A program made the position numbers and the translations under genes. Shown here in pieces: positions 51,733 to 60,625 of a DNA stretch of 64,000 nucleotides. Position 1 is the first letter of the stretch. Each line of letters opens with the position of its first letter. The DNA is from Fimbriimonadaceae bacterium. Lineage in GTDB: Bacteria > Armatimonadota > Fimbriimonadia > Fimbriimonadales > Fimbriimonadaceae. The notes below the pieces were generated by a model that was not told the origin of the DNA, did not search any database, and saw only the letters and a program-made list of their open reading frames with translations. The stretch is from positions 1 to 64,000 of the forward strand of contig JAHBTD010000002.1 of the NCBI GenBank assembly GCA_019638775.1, in the 5' to 3' direction.

Positions 51733-53544
51733 TCAAATTAGCTGGCCCTTCAAGCCCCACAAGAACGACTCTTCCAGCTTCACTTCCACAAGCTGCCCGA
51801 TCAGGGTTTCGGGTTCGGCAGGAGCAGGGAAGTGCACCATCTTAAACTCTCGACTGTAGCCTTTCAACAGACTCGGGTTCTTGGGTGACGGGCCTTCCAC
51901 CAAGACCTCAACCGTCTGCCCGACACATGCTTCATTTCTCTCAATCGTGATCGAATTCTGTAGGTCGCTAAGGACCTTCAATCGTGACTGCTTGAGCGCA
52001 TACGGCAGCTGCTCCATCTCAGCGGCGGGAGTGCCCGGCCGGGTGGAGTAGATGAAAATGTAGGCCCCGTCGAACCGGACCTCACGCACCATCTCCAGCG
52101 TTTTCTCGAACTGCTCCTCGGTCTCGCCGGGGAAGCCGACGATGATGTCGGTGGTGATGCCGACGTCGGGCACGGCTGCGCGCAGGTCCTTCACGATCTC
52201 CAAAAACGACTCGGCGGTGTAGAGCCGGTGCATCGCCTTGAGCATGTCGTTGTCGCCCGATTGCAGCGGCAAGTGAACGTGCTCCATGACCTTCGGGTTG
52301 TCGCGGATGCATTCGATGAGTTCTGCGGTGAAATCGCGTGGATAAGGGCTGGTGTAGCGGATGCGCTGAAGACTGGGGAGGCCTTCGAGCAGCCAAAGGA
52401 GTTTGGCAAATGGCACGCGGCCTTCGGCGAGGTTCTTGCCGTAGGAGTTGACGGTCTGGCCCAAAAGGGTGACCTCTTTGACTCCATTCTCGCTGAGCGC
52501 GTAAACCTCGGCGACAATGTCCTCGGTCGGGCGGCTGCGCTCGCGTCCGCGGGTGGTGGGGACGATGCAGAAGGTGCAGAACTTGTCACAACCGTATTGG
52601 ATGGGGACGAAGGCTTTGATTTTGGATTTTGGATTTTGGATTTTGGATTGGGCTTTGGTGTGTGCGTTTTGGGAGTGCGCGAATTTATTCGCGCTTTCGC
52701 TATCGTTGTCACCCCTCCCCGGTTCGCTTTGCTCACCGACCCTCCCCCTCAAGGGGAGGGGGTTTAACTCTTGATTCGCGATTGCTGATTGTTGATTGCT
52801 GATTGCTGATGGCTCGCTTACCCCACCCCCAACCCCCTCCCCATTTTCGCTTCGCTCAAACAAGGAGGGGGCTCCGGGATTCCGATTTCCGATCTCCGAT
52901 TTCTGATTTCCCGCATTCTGATCGCCGATAGCCGATAGCTGATTGCCCAGGTTCCGGTCTCCGATCTGCGATCTCTGATCTCCAGCGCCCTGATCTCCGA
53001 TAGCCGACAGCTGATCGCTCAGAGTAGGCGCATAAGGGACCTCTCCATCAACCCTTGGTGCCACCAAACGTTGCGGGATGTCGGTCACCACCGCGCCCTT
53101 TCGTTCGGGAAGATCGAGCCGGGTTTGGAATCTGCGGGTTTGGGCGGCCTCTTCAACCAGTCCAGGAATCGTGGAGAGTTGCCCAGTGCCAACCACAAAG
53201 TCGACAAAATGCGCTCGCTGATGAATCTCTTTGGCTCGGAGCTGGGCCATGCAACCGGCTACGCCGACGATGATCTCGGGCCTTTGCTTTTTCAGCAATG
53301 CCAACTCGCCCAACATTGAAAACGCTTTGTCCTCTGGCTTCTTGCGCACTGAGCACGTGTTCAGCAAAATCACATGTGCGCTCATCATATCGCCAGCGGG
53401 CTCAAACCCTATCTGCTGCAGATACAGCCCGATCTGCTCAGAATCCTCTTCGTTCATCTGGCACCCCCAGGTTTGAATGAAGTAGGTTCCGCGACGGGCC
53501 TTTGGGCGTCCGGACTTTGCAACGGTAAGCGGCGAAATGGTCAT
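51733..53544 (-). CDS. miaB: tRNA-2-methylthio-N6-dimethylallyladenosine synthase with large internal insertion
   Basis: Radical-SAM methylthiotransferase that modifies A37 of tRNAs reading UNN codons. From Met of MTISPLTV it has 603 aa (two earlier Met, at 53589 and 53622, are possible). The N-terminal MTTase domain keeps its three cysteines (C28 in TWGCQMN, C64 in NTCSV, C98 in AGCMAQ), the radical-SAM C-x3-C-x2-C is at 319, 323 and 326 (YGCDKFCTFC), and a C-terminal TRAM domain is present. The usual size is 440-470. Residues about 175-310 are an insertion made of repeat DNA, in frame, between the two domains. The catalytic parts seem intact. Confidence 0.96.
   Translation of the reverse strand: MTISPLTVAKSGRPKARRGTYFIQTWGCQMNEEDSEQIGLYLQQIGFEPAGDMMSAHVILLNTCSVRKKPEDKAFSMLGELALLKKQRPEIIVGVAGCMAQLRAKEIHQRAHFVDFVVGTGQLSTIPGLVEEAAQTRRFQTRLDLPERKGAVVTDIPQRLVAPRVDGEVPYAPTLSDQLSAIGDQGAGDQRSQIGDRNLGNQLSAIGDQNAGNQKSEIGNRNPGAPSLFERSENGEGVGGGVSEPSAISNQQSAIANQELNPLPLRGRVGEQSEPGRGDNDSESANKFAHSQNAHTKAQSKIQNPKSKIKAFVPIQYGCDKFCTFCIVPTTRGRERSRPTEDIVAEVYALSENGVKEVTLLGQTVNSYGKNLAEGRVPFAKLLWLLEGLPSLQRIRYTSPYPRDFTAELIECIRDNPKVMEHVHLPLQSGDNDMLKAMHRLYTAESFLEIVKDLRAAVPDVGITTDIIVGFPGETEEQFEKTLEMVREVRFDGAYIFIYSTRPGTPAAEMEQLPYALKQSRLKVLSDLQNSITIERNEACVGQTVEVLVEGPSPKNPSLLKGYSREFKMVHFPAPAEPETLIGQLVEVKLEESFLWGLKGQLI
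52615..53022. repeat. Mosaic of intergenic repeats inside miaB
   Basis: Read on the miaB strand: GATCAG/GATCGG-type heptamers (53022-52878), a C-rich/G-rich hairpin element (about 52873-52820), further ATCAGCA heptamers (52812-52768), a second C-rich/G-rich element (52766-52712), one AATAAATT palindrome copy (52698-52667) and ATCCAAA heptamers (52650-52615). Each matches repeats found between other genes. The sum keeps frame and has no stop. Confidence 0.93.
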
Positions 53545-53672
53545 GTTTAAGTTCGATTCAGGTTCAAAAGGATACCCTTTGAAGCTCATGAGACAACGGG
53601 CCGCTCGACGGTCTGGTTTCATGCGAAGAAAACAATCGCTGACTCATCGCTGTGAAAATGGCTTATGATAGA

Positions 53673-53699
53673 GTTGTAGCTGGCTGGGCTACAACTTTT
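53673..53699 (+). terminator. Hairpin with T-run upstream of the flavin oxidase gene
   Basis: Perfect arms GTTGTAGC and GCTACAAC with a seven-base loop, followed by TTTTAGGGGGG. It looks like an intrinsic terminator on the + strand, yet no + strand gene precedes it; a leader of the oxidase gene is possible. Otherwise 53545-53946 shows nothing I recognise. Confidence 0.4.
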
Positions 53700-53946
53700 A
53701 GGGGGGGCGGCCGTCGTGGACGGAATGACTCGATTCAAACACAAGCGGGGCTCGGAGCTAAGAGTCCGAAAGTCGATCACTTTGTGGCGATCCGTTTTTA
53801 TGTCTGTGTTTCTGAATGGGATTTCTTCCTGATGATTCGGGTCCCTAGTGAATATTCACGGACGCCCGCTTAATGTAAGGGTGTTTACGAATAGGCAATG
53901 AAACTGCCCTGCGTGTGAAGGCGCACTCGGGCAAGAGGAGGCAACG

Positions 53947-55395
53947 ATGAAAAAAAGTATTAAGGGATTGACCGGAAGAATTATTCAGCCTGGGGACCCG
54001 GTGTGGCAGGAGGCATGTATCGGCTTTGCACTACGCGCCGACTATGCAGCAAACGAGCCCCGAGTGATCGTGTTTTGTCAGGATCGGCTCGACGTCGCAA
54101 ATGCAGTGAAGTGGGCCGTGAAGAACAAGGTTCCGATGCGCGCCCGTGCGGGACGCCATAACTATGAAGGCTATTCCTCGCTCGTCAAAGACGGCATTAT
54201 TATCGACATCAGCGAGATGGAAACCGTTAAGGCATCTAGCAGTTCCGATACAGCGGAGGTCGGTGCGGGCATCGACATGCTGGAGTGCTTTGAGGAGTTG
54301 AACGACCTCAACCTTACGTTTCCTATGGCAACCGGGCCCAGCGTCGGCATGGCTGGCCTAACGCTTGGCGGAGGGGTGGGCGTCACCACACGCAAGTTTG
54401 GTCTGACCTGTGACAATCTCCTTGAGGTCGAGATGGTCAACGCCGAAGGGGAGATTATTATCGCCAACGAGACCAAGAACTACGACCTGTTTTGGGCTTG
54501 CCGTGGGGGTGGCGGTGGCAACTTTGGAATCGCAACCAAGTTTAAGTTCAAGGTTCATCCTGTCAACAACGCGGCGATCTTCAGCATCGGCTATCCGTGG
54601 GAAGCGTTCGAGTACGTGGTCGATAAATGGCAGCGGTGGAACTTTGAAGCGGACTGGAATATGTCCTCCTTCATCGCTTTGGTGGGCGATCGCACGATCA
54701 CAGTACAGGGCCAATACACCGGCACCGACGAAGAGCTGGCCGGTTTTATGGGCGTTATCGCTCCGATGCTTTCCGAGCCTTCGCCGATCTCCGTTAATAT
54801 CCAAATGCTCCCGTTCCGAATTGCCACCCGTGTGATCCTGGGAGTTGATCCCTTCAATCCGCTGTGGCGAGTGCAGCAACACAGCGACAATCAGATATTC
54901 AAGAGCACGTCGGCCTTTGCGATGGAGTACTTCAGCATGGATGCCATCTCTATCTTGAGGAAGTACCTGGAGACTGTTCCACAACTCTCAGCGCCTCCGA
55001 GCCAACCGACGATGGTGCAGCTATTGGGAGGCGGCGGAGCGCCCGACCAAGTGAATCGAACGGCAACGGCTGTCTGGGGAAGAGGAACCAAATTCATCGT
55101 TCAGTACGACGGGTATTGGACGGCTCCGGAGGACGGTCCCGAAACGATCAAGTGGGTCGAAGATTTGCGGCATGAGCTTTCTCCGCACACCAGCGGCGCG
55201 TATGTCAATTACAGCGACGCGACAATCCCCAACTATCTGCAGCAGTACTACGGCGGGAATCTGGAGCGGCTGGTCAAGGTGAAGGCTCACTATGACCCGA
55301 ACAACGTGTTCAACTATCCGCAGAGCATTCCTGTCTCGCTTTCATCCAAGGCTGTGGTTTCCGCCGAAGGACGAAAGAGCACCGCCAAAAAATGA
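53947..55395 (+). CDS. FAD-linked oxidase of the BBE-like family
   Basis: PCMH-type flavoenzyme of 482 aa. The N-terminal FAD domain has the covalent His71 (RAGRHNYEGYS) and the FAD-binding LTLGGGVG; the second covalent-link Cys found in bicovalent enzymes is Gly130 here (ATGPSVGMAG), so the flavin should be bound by one bond. The substrate domain and the C-terminal BBE motif (YYGGNLERLVKVKAHYDPNNVFNYPQSIP) follow. No signal peptide. Such enzymes oxidise sugars or alkaloid-like rings with O2. A very good ribosome site (AAGAGGAGG) precedes the ATG. A hairpin at 55413-55437 ends the gene. Confidence 0.92.
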   Translation: MKKSIKGLTGRIIQPGDPVWQEACIGFALRADYAANEPRVIVFCQDRLDVANAVKWAVKNKVPMRARAGRHNYEGYSSLVKDGIIIDISEMETVKASSSSDTAEVGAGIDMLECFEELNDLNLTFPMATGPSVGMAGLTLGGGVGVTTRKFGLTCDNLLEVEMVNAEGEIIIANETKNYDLFWACRGGGGGNFGIATKFKFKVHPVNNAAIFSIGYPWEAFEYVVDKWQRWNFEADWNMSSFIALVGDRTITVQGQYTGTDEELAGFMGVIAPMLSEPSPISVNIQMLPFRIATRVILGVDPFNPLWRVQQHSDNQIFKSTSAFAMEYFSMDAISILRKYLETVPQLSAPPSQPTMVQLLGGGGAPDQVNRTATAVWGRGTKFIVQYDGYWTAPEDGPETIKWVEDLRHELSPHTSGAYVNYSDATIPNYLQQYYGGNLERLVKVKAHYDPNNVFNYPQSIPVSLSSKAVVSAEGRKSTAKK

Positions 55396-55412
55396 CGGTC
55401 TAAAAATCCAAA

Positions 55413-55437
55413 GGCGCGCCAGCCTCGCTGGCGCGCC
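55413..55437. terminator. Strong GC-rich hairpin after the flavin oxidase gene
   Basis: Eleven-base arms GGCGCGCCAGC and GCTGGCGCGCC with loop CTC; no T-run. Symmetry suggests it serves both strands. Confidence 0.7.
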
Positions 55438-55481
55438 CCGGAACCCTTTCTCTCATCGTAAGCCCAATGCTAGGCTTGTTG

Positions 55482-55577
55482 TCAATTGGGCCGTTCTCCA
55501 TGGGCGGCGTCCTTTACAAGACCCCAAGCCCCTGCGACGGCTGCGACCGCGATCAATGCGGCGACAATTTGGTACAA
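55482..55577 (-). CDS. Possible 31-aa single-helix membrane peptide
   Basis: From a TTG at 55577, preceded at the normal distance by the near-perfect Shine-Dalgarno GGGAGGTGATC, the frame gives 31 residues: YQIVAALIAVAAVAGAWGL forms one helix, then VKDAAHGERPN. The longer frame upstream in the same phase has no such signals. No homologue is known to me. The rest of the 409-base gap has nothing else I can support. Confidence 0.42.
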   Translation of the reverse strand: MYQIVAALIAVAAVAGAWGLVKDAAHGERPN

Positions 55578-55804
55578 CCGATCACCTCCCGATATTCTAT
55601 TCCTCTCATCGTAAGCCACGCACCCATCGTCGGCACGCTTCACAAATGTTTTGCCGCATTTGGAATAAGCCGGAGCCGATAGGGATACCAGGGTCGCCAA
55701 AACCCGGTAGATGTTGGGGCCGAATACAGCATGGTGTTTGACAGTTAAAGCTGAATTTGGTCCCACGGGTCGTATTTGGCAGTCCCTCCCGGACAAACTA
55801 GTAC

Positions 55805-57706
55805 ATGCGCTCTTTTCGGCGCACGCTGGAGTTCCTTCGCCCGTATCGCTGGCGAATGGTCTTTGCGGTTGTGCTGACATTAACGGTGACGTTGCTCCAG
55901 ATCATCCCGCCCCGGATGTTCCAGCTTGCCATCGACAGCGCCATTCAGCCCGCACTTTCTGCCCGTGCTCAGCTCAAGGAGATTGAAGCGGAGGCCGCCA
56001 AAGCCCCGCCGTCGGTCACCGCCCCAACCGGTGCACGCAATCCTGATGGAACTCAAGAACCGAACAAAGCAACGCCTCGCGAGATCGCCAAGCTCAAGAA
56101 GACGATCGAGAAAGATGCTCCGTCGATGCTTTGGCTCATCGCGGGGTTCTTGATCGTCGTGATTGCCGCGCGCAATCTCCTCAGCTATCTCTTGCACTAC
56201 AGTCTGACGTGGGTCGGTCATCGCTTTTGTTTCGATCTCCGATTTGCGACGTGGAGGCACCTCCACCGGCTTAGTCTTGCCTATCACAACCAGACCCAGG
56301 TCGGCAAGATCATGTCCCGCGTTACCGCGGATATCGAGTTGATCCAGTCGCTCATTCAGGGTCAGCTTGTCACCTTCATCAGCGATCTGGTTACCATTGT
56401 CGCGGTCTTGGCGATGCTGTTCACGCTCCAATGGAAGCTGGCTCTGATCATCCTCGGGCTTGTGCCGTTTTATGTTCTTAGCTATCTCTTCTTCCTCAAG
56501 CACATTCGCGAAGTGAGCAACGAACAGCGACGACTTTGGGATGAGATGCTCGGCAAATTGGCCGAGAAGATCGCGGGGATTGGGGTCGTAAAAGCCTTTG
56601 TGAAGGAGAAGTACGAGACCCGAAACTTTATGACAACGGTTCGTGAGAAGTTTGCGGTGGACATGCGGCAAGTGCACCTGAACCGTCGACTGGGTCTCGT
56701 CAGTGGCACCATCTCGGCGCTCGGAACAGGTGTAGTTTATGCGTATGGTGGTTCGCTCGTGCAGCACGGACAGATGACGACCGGCGTTCTGGTGGCGATC
56801 ACTTTCTACATTGGCTATATCTTCAATCCGGCTGTTCGTGTGGTGGACTTCAACAATAGCCTTCAATGGGCCGTCACGGCGATGGACAGAGTGTTCCAGA
56901 CCCTCGACACCAAGCCGGAGATTCAGGATAAGCCAGATGCTCCCGCTTTAGCGCCGATCACCAGTGGCGTCCGGTTCGACAACGTTTCGTTTAGCTATAT
57001 CGAAGGCGTTGCCGCTGTCCATGAATTGAACTTTACGGTCGGAGCGGGAGAGATCATCGGAATCGTTGGTCCAACTGGGGCGGGGAAGACCACGTTGATG
57101 AACCTGCTGATGCGCTTTTACGACCCTCAGCACGGACGGGTGCTCATCGACGGGACCGATTTGCGCGACGTCAGGTTGGAGTCGATCCGTCGGCAGGTGA
57201 GTATGGTCGCTCAAGAAAACCTTCTCTTTAGCGTAAGCATTATGGAGAACGTCAAGTACGGCAAGCGCGATGCTCAAGACGAAGAGGCGATTGCGGCTTG
57301 CCAAATCGCCGATCTTCACGACTTCATCGTAGGGCTGCCAGACGGGTATGAAACTAAGATCGGAGAGGGGGGCATCAAGCTCTCTGGCGGACAGAAGCAA
57401 CGCCTTGCGCTTGCACGAGCATTGATAACCAACCCGTCCATTCTGATCCTCGACGACGTCACGAGCGCTTTAGACGGCGAGACGGAAGCGAGAGTACAGG
57501 GGTCGCTCAAGAAGGCGATGCAGGGTCGTACGACGTTTATCATCTCGCATCGGCTGTCGTCGGTTGTCGAGGCCGATAGGATCTTCGTCGTTGACGGTGG
57601 TCGCATTGTCGATATCGGGACGCACCACGAGCTCGCTCACCGAGGCGGCATCTATCAGCAAATTTATGAAGAGCAGTTTAAGAGCGCTCTGCAGATGAGG
57701 GGCTGA
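55805..57706 (+). CDS. ABC exporter, permease-ATPase fusion (MsbA/LmrA-like)
   Basis: Half-transporter of 633 aa with six membrane helices. TM1 and TM2 are separated by a long Ala/Pro/Lys-rich extension (about residues 50-105). The ATPase domain has Walker A GPTGAGKTT, signature LSGGQKQR and Walker B ILILDD, with Asp551 in place of the catalytic Glu, then the switch IISHRLSS. Asp at this place is found in the degenerate site of heterodimeric exporters, so a second half-transporter gene elsewhere, or a weak homodimer, is possible. It ends four bases from a convergent methyltransferase gene. Confidence 0.92.
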   Translation: MRSFRRTLEFLRPYRWRMVFAVVLTLTVTLLQIIPPRMFQLAIDSAIQPALSARAQLKEIEAEAAKAPPSVTAPTGARNPDGTQEPNKATPREIAKLKKTIEKDAPSMLWLIAGFLIVVIAARNLLSYLLHYSLTWVGHRFCFDLRFATWRHLHRLSLAYHNQTQVGKIMSRVTADIELIQSLIQGQLVTFISDLVTIVAVLAMLFTLQWKLALIILGLVPFYVLSYLFFLKHIREVSNEQRRLWDEMLGKLAEKIAGIGVVKAFVKEKYETRNFMTTVREKFAVDMRQVHLNRRLGLVSGTISALGTGVVYAYGGSLVQHGQMTTGVLVAITFYIGYIFNPAVRVVDFNNSLQWAVTAMDRVFQTLDTKPEIQDKPDAPALAPITSGVRFDNVSFSYIEGVAAVHELNFTVGAGEIIGIVGPTGAGKTTLMNLLMRFYDPQHGRVLIDGTDLRDVRLESIRRQVSMVAQENLLFSVSIMENVKYGKRDAQDEEAIAACQIADLHDFIVGLPDGYETKIGEGGIKLSGGQKQRLALARALITNPSILILDDVTSALDGETEARVQGSLKKAMQGRTTFIISHRLSSVVEADRIFVVDGGRIVDIGTHHELAHRGGIYQQIYEEQFKSALQMRG

Positions 57707-57710
57707 GCGG

Positions 57711-58466
57711 TCACGGCTTATCTGCGACGATTTGAAGCTCGCCAAGATGGAAGAAGAACCCGTCGGGTCCATCAGTCGGCTGAAGATACTCTCGCAAGGG
57801 TCCTTCCGATTCCCGCATCTGCTTCTCTAATGAGGCGGCCGTCTCAGGCTCGACATGCATTCGCTGGACCCAAGAGTCGAATGGGATCGGCTTCCAAGTG
57901 GGAGTTGAAGAGCGCAGACTAAATCCCGCTCGCTGGATCATCATGTTCCACTCGCCGATCTTTAGGCTGCGTCCGTGCGAAGGATCGCGCGTCTTCTCAA
58001 TGTTCTGGAGCGCCAAATCGGCTTGCGGATCATCGATGCCAAAGTTATCGACAATCGCCAGCCAGCCGCCAGGCTTCAATATCCGGTAGGACTCAATCAC
58101 GAATGCCTGAATCGAACGGAAATGATGAGCGGCAAGGCGGCATGTTACGCCATCCACGCTGCTCTTCTCGAATGGGAGTTCTTCCGCCCAAGCATGCTCG
58201 GTTCGAATATTGGTGTAGCCTCGGTCAATAGCTGCTAGCGCGGTGACCTCAAGCATTTCGGGCGTGATATCCGTCGCGATCACGGTGCCGACTTTGTGGG
58301 CGAAAGCAAAGGCCGTGTGACCGGCGCCGCATCCTACATCAACCACGATTCCACCCTTCGGACGCACGGCGTTGACCATGTCGTCGAGGGCCGATTTATT
58401 GCCGTGGACAGAGCTTGTTAGGTACTGCCCGGCAGAGCGGCCAAATTGGGTGCGCGGGTCAGCCAT
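57711..58466 (-). CDS. Class I SAM-dependent methyltransferase
   Basis: From Met of MADPRTQFGRSAGQYLTSSVH it has 251 aa. Motif I is VVDVGCGAGHTAFAF (about residues 40-54), then ATDITPEML, and post-I VDGVTCRLAAHHF and LKPGGWLAIVDNFG. This layout is close to UbiE/MenG-like and to the YcgJ-like methyltransferases. The substrate is not known. Upstream it is separated from rho by 70 bases. Confidence 0.87.
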   Translation of the reverse strand: MADPRTQFGRSAGQYLTSSVHGNKSALDDMVNAVRPKGGIVVDVGCGAGHTAFAFAHKVGTVIATDITPEMLEVTALAAIDRGYTNIRTEHAWAEELPFEKSSVDGVTCRLAAHHFRSIQAFVIESYRILKPGGWLAIVDNFGIDDPQADLALQNIEKTRDPSHGRSLKIGEWNMMIQRAGFSLRSSTPTWKPIPFDSWVQRMHVEPETAASLEKQMRESEGPLREYLQPTDGPDGFFFHLGELQIVADKP

Positions 58467-58536
58467 AGTATCAGCATGACACCGATTTGAGTCGCAAAGA
58501 CCAATAAGCCTGATAAGTCCCATTGGTCTTTACAAA

Positions 58537-59916
58537 TCAAACGGTGGCTTTCATTCGCTGCATCACACTCTCCAGGAACACCGTATTTGTGGGCGTTCGC
58601 TTAAGCAGCTTGATGAGCGAATCGGTGGCCTCCCAGGCGTTCTGCTGGTTGGCGAGAAGTCGGTGAAGCTGGATAACACCTTCGAGTTCGTTTGGAGCGA
58701 AAAGTCGCTCTTCGTGACGTGTCGAGCTTCGTTTGACGTCGATGGCGGGCCAGAGGCGACGCTCGGCAAGCTCGCGGTCGAGCACGATTTCCATGTTGCC
58801 GGTGCCCTTGAACTCTTCAAAGATCGCGTCATCCATCTTGGAGCCGGTCTCCACCAAAGCCGTTGCGACGATGGTGAGCGATCCACCTTCCTCGATATTT
58901 CGTGCCGAGCCGAAGAATCGGCGCGGGCGATAGAGCGCGGCGGGGTCCAAACCTCCCGAGAGCGTTCGTCCTGAGGGGTTGATCGTCAGGTTGCTGGCTC
59001 GCGACATACGCGTGAGCGAGTCTAACAAGATAACAACGTCTCGGCCTGCTTCGACCAAGCGCTTTGCTTGCTCAAGACAAAGCTCGGCAACGCGCATGTG
59101 GTTCTCGGCGGGCTCGTCGAAGGTTGAGCTGATGACCTGGCCCTTGACCGACCGCTTAAAGTCGGTGACCTCTTCTGGGCGCTCGTCAACGAGGAGCACC
59201 ATCAGATAGACGTCTGGGTGGTTTGTTGTGACGGCGTTTGCGATCGTTTTAAGGATCGTCGTCTTTCCAGCCTTCGGAGGAGCCACGATGAGGGCGCGCT
59301 GGCCTTTGCCAATTGGGGCAATCAGATCGACGACGCGTCCAAGGATGTTCTCTGGGTGCGTCTCCATCCGAATGCGCTCGTCGGGATGGAGCGGAGTGAG
59401 CTCGTCGAAGTTTCTTCGACGCTGCATCTCTTCAGCAGCGGTACCGAATCCGTTGACGCATTCGACACGCAGCATTCCTTGATACTTTTCGCCCTCTTTT
59501 GGCTGGCGGACAAGGCCAAAGACCGAGTCGCCATTGCGGAGTCCAAATCGTTTTATCTGTGACTGGGAGACATAAACATCTGCGGGTGAAGGGGAGTAGT
59601 TGTCACGTCGCAGGAAGCCCCAGCCATCGTTGAGGATGTCCAGCACACCTCGAGCATAGAAGGACTCCTCGTTGGTCCCTTTCAAGAGCTCAACGATAAG
59701 CTCTGTGCGATCCATATCCAGCGATAGTTTCTTCGCTTTTGCGGCCTTTGCCAGGTTCGCGGGGGTCATCTGATCGAAATGATTAAAATCGATTTCGGGC
59801 AGGTTTTCGAGATCGGATGCATTATCGAGTCGCGGTTCTTGGCGTCGATTGCGTGGGCGGCCTTTGTTAGGCTGCTTAGAGCCGTCCGATTTACGGGGTC
59901 GGAATGTATGCGTCAT
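58537..59916 (-). CDS. rho: Transcription termination factor Rho
   Basis: Hexameric RNA helicase that ends transcription; 459 aa. It has a basic, Arg/Lys/Asn-rich N-terminal extension (1-40), the Rho N domain (about 48-82, [29 protein letters not shown]), the cold-shock RNA-binding domain with [20 protein letters not shown], Walker [10 protein letters not shown], Walker [15 protein letters not shown] and the Q-loop and R-loop segments ([23 protein letters not shown]). The presence of Rho fits the many terminators here that have no T-run. Confidence 0.97.
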   Translation of the reverse strand: MTHTFRPRKSDGSKQPNKGRPRNRRQEPRLDNASDLENLPEIDFNHFDQMTPANLAKAAKAKKLSLDMDRTELIVELLKGTNEESFYARGVLDILNDGWGFLRRDNYSPSPADVYVSQSQIKRFGLRNGDSVFGLVRQPKEGEKYQGMLRVECVNGFGTAAEEMQRRRNFDELTPLHPDERIRMETHPENILGRVVDLIAPIGKGQRALIVAPPKAGKTTILKTIANAVTTNHPDVYLMVLLVDERPEEVTDFKRSVKGQVISSTFDEPAENHMRVAELCLEQAKRLVEAGRDVVILLDSLTRMSRASNLTINPSGRTLSGGLDPAALYRPRRFFGSARNIEEGGSLTIVATALVETGSKMDDAIFEEFKGTGNMEIVLDRELAERRLWPAIDVKRSSTRHEERLFAPNELEGVIQLHRLLANQQNAWEATDSLIKLLKRTPTNTVFLESVMQRMKATV

Positions 59917-59971
59917 AGCGTGTCCGAAAAGGGGTATCAGAATCGCCTTGCGGCTGAATCATGGGAGAGGG

Positions 59972-60490
59972 TTAGTCGCGCAGGTTCGCAATAAACGGAA
60001 GATTGCGATACCTTTCTGCGTGATCTAAACCATATCCTACCACAAAATGATCAGGAATCTCAAAGCCGATGTATTCGACTGTTGTATTTATACGACGAGC
60101 TTGGGCCTTGGATAGGAGCGCCACAACCCGTAGACTCTTCGGCTTTCGCAACTGAAAAAGTTCCCGCAAGTGATTTAAGGTTGTCCCAGTATCAATGATG
60201 TCCTCGACGATGAGTACATTCTTCCCTTCGATCGAATCGTCGAGGTCTTTCACAATTTGGACTGTCCCGCTGGAAGTTTTGGCATCCCCATAACTGCTGA
60301 CCTTCACAAAGTCGATGGTCACATCGTCGCCAAGTTTGCGGCTAAGGTCAGCCAAAAAATAAGCAGAGCCCTTGAGCACCGCAATGAGGTGAATAGGAGC
60401 GTTTTGGTAATCCTGGCGAATGCGTTCGGCTAGCTCTGCCACCTTCTTCGCAATCTGCTCCTCCGTGATAATAGTTTCCAGTTTTGGCAT
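59972..60490 (-). CDS. hpt: Hypoxanthine phosphoribosyltransferase
   Basis: Purine salvage enzyme joining hypoxanthine or guanine to PRPP; 172 aa, type I PRTase fold. PRPP motif VLIVEDIIDTGTTL, the flexible loop with VKVSSYG, and the C-terminal FEIPDHFVVGYGLDHAERYRNLPFI are all standard. CATAAT lies about 35 bases before the start. Confidence 0.95.
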   Translation of the reverse strand: MPKLETIITEEQIAKKVAELAERIRQDYQNAPIHLIAVLKGSAYFLADLSRKLGDDVTIDFVKVSSYGDAKTSSGTVQIVKDLDDSIEGKNVLIVEDIIDTGTTLNHLRELFQLRKPKSLRVVALLSKAQARRINTTVEYIGFEIPDHFVVGYGLDHAERYRNLPFIANLRD

Positions 60491-60579
60491 GTGCCCGTTG
60501 AGCTTTGTTCGGATAGCTCAATCTTCATTATGCTCGCTCACTAATCTTGTCGGGGCTTGGTGCCAGATCGCAAAAGTAT

Positions 60580-60605
60580 GGCGGACCTATAGGAAGCGGT
60601 CCGCC
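60580..60605 (-). terminator. Intrinsic-like terminator between lipoprotein gene and hpt
   Basis: Arms GGCGGACC and GGTCCGCC with a ten-base loop, followed on the minus strand by ATACTTTTG, 20 bases past the lipoprotein stop. Confidence 0.65.
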
Positions 60606-60625
60606 GTTTGCTAAGAAGAGTTTCT

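Noticed and set aside
51733-53622. Reading miaB as two genes or as a frameshifted pseudogene
   Set aside because: One frame runs through the insert with no stop, and all cysteine motifs and the TRAM domain are on it.
53652-53873. 73-codon + strand frame ahead of the flavin oxidase gene
   Set aside because: It includes the hairpin with T-run and has no ribosome site.
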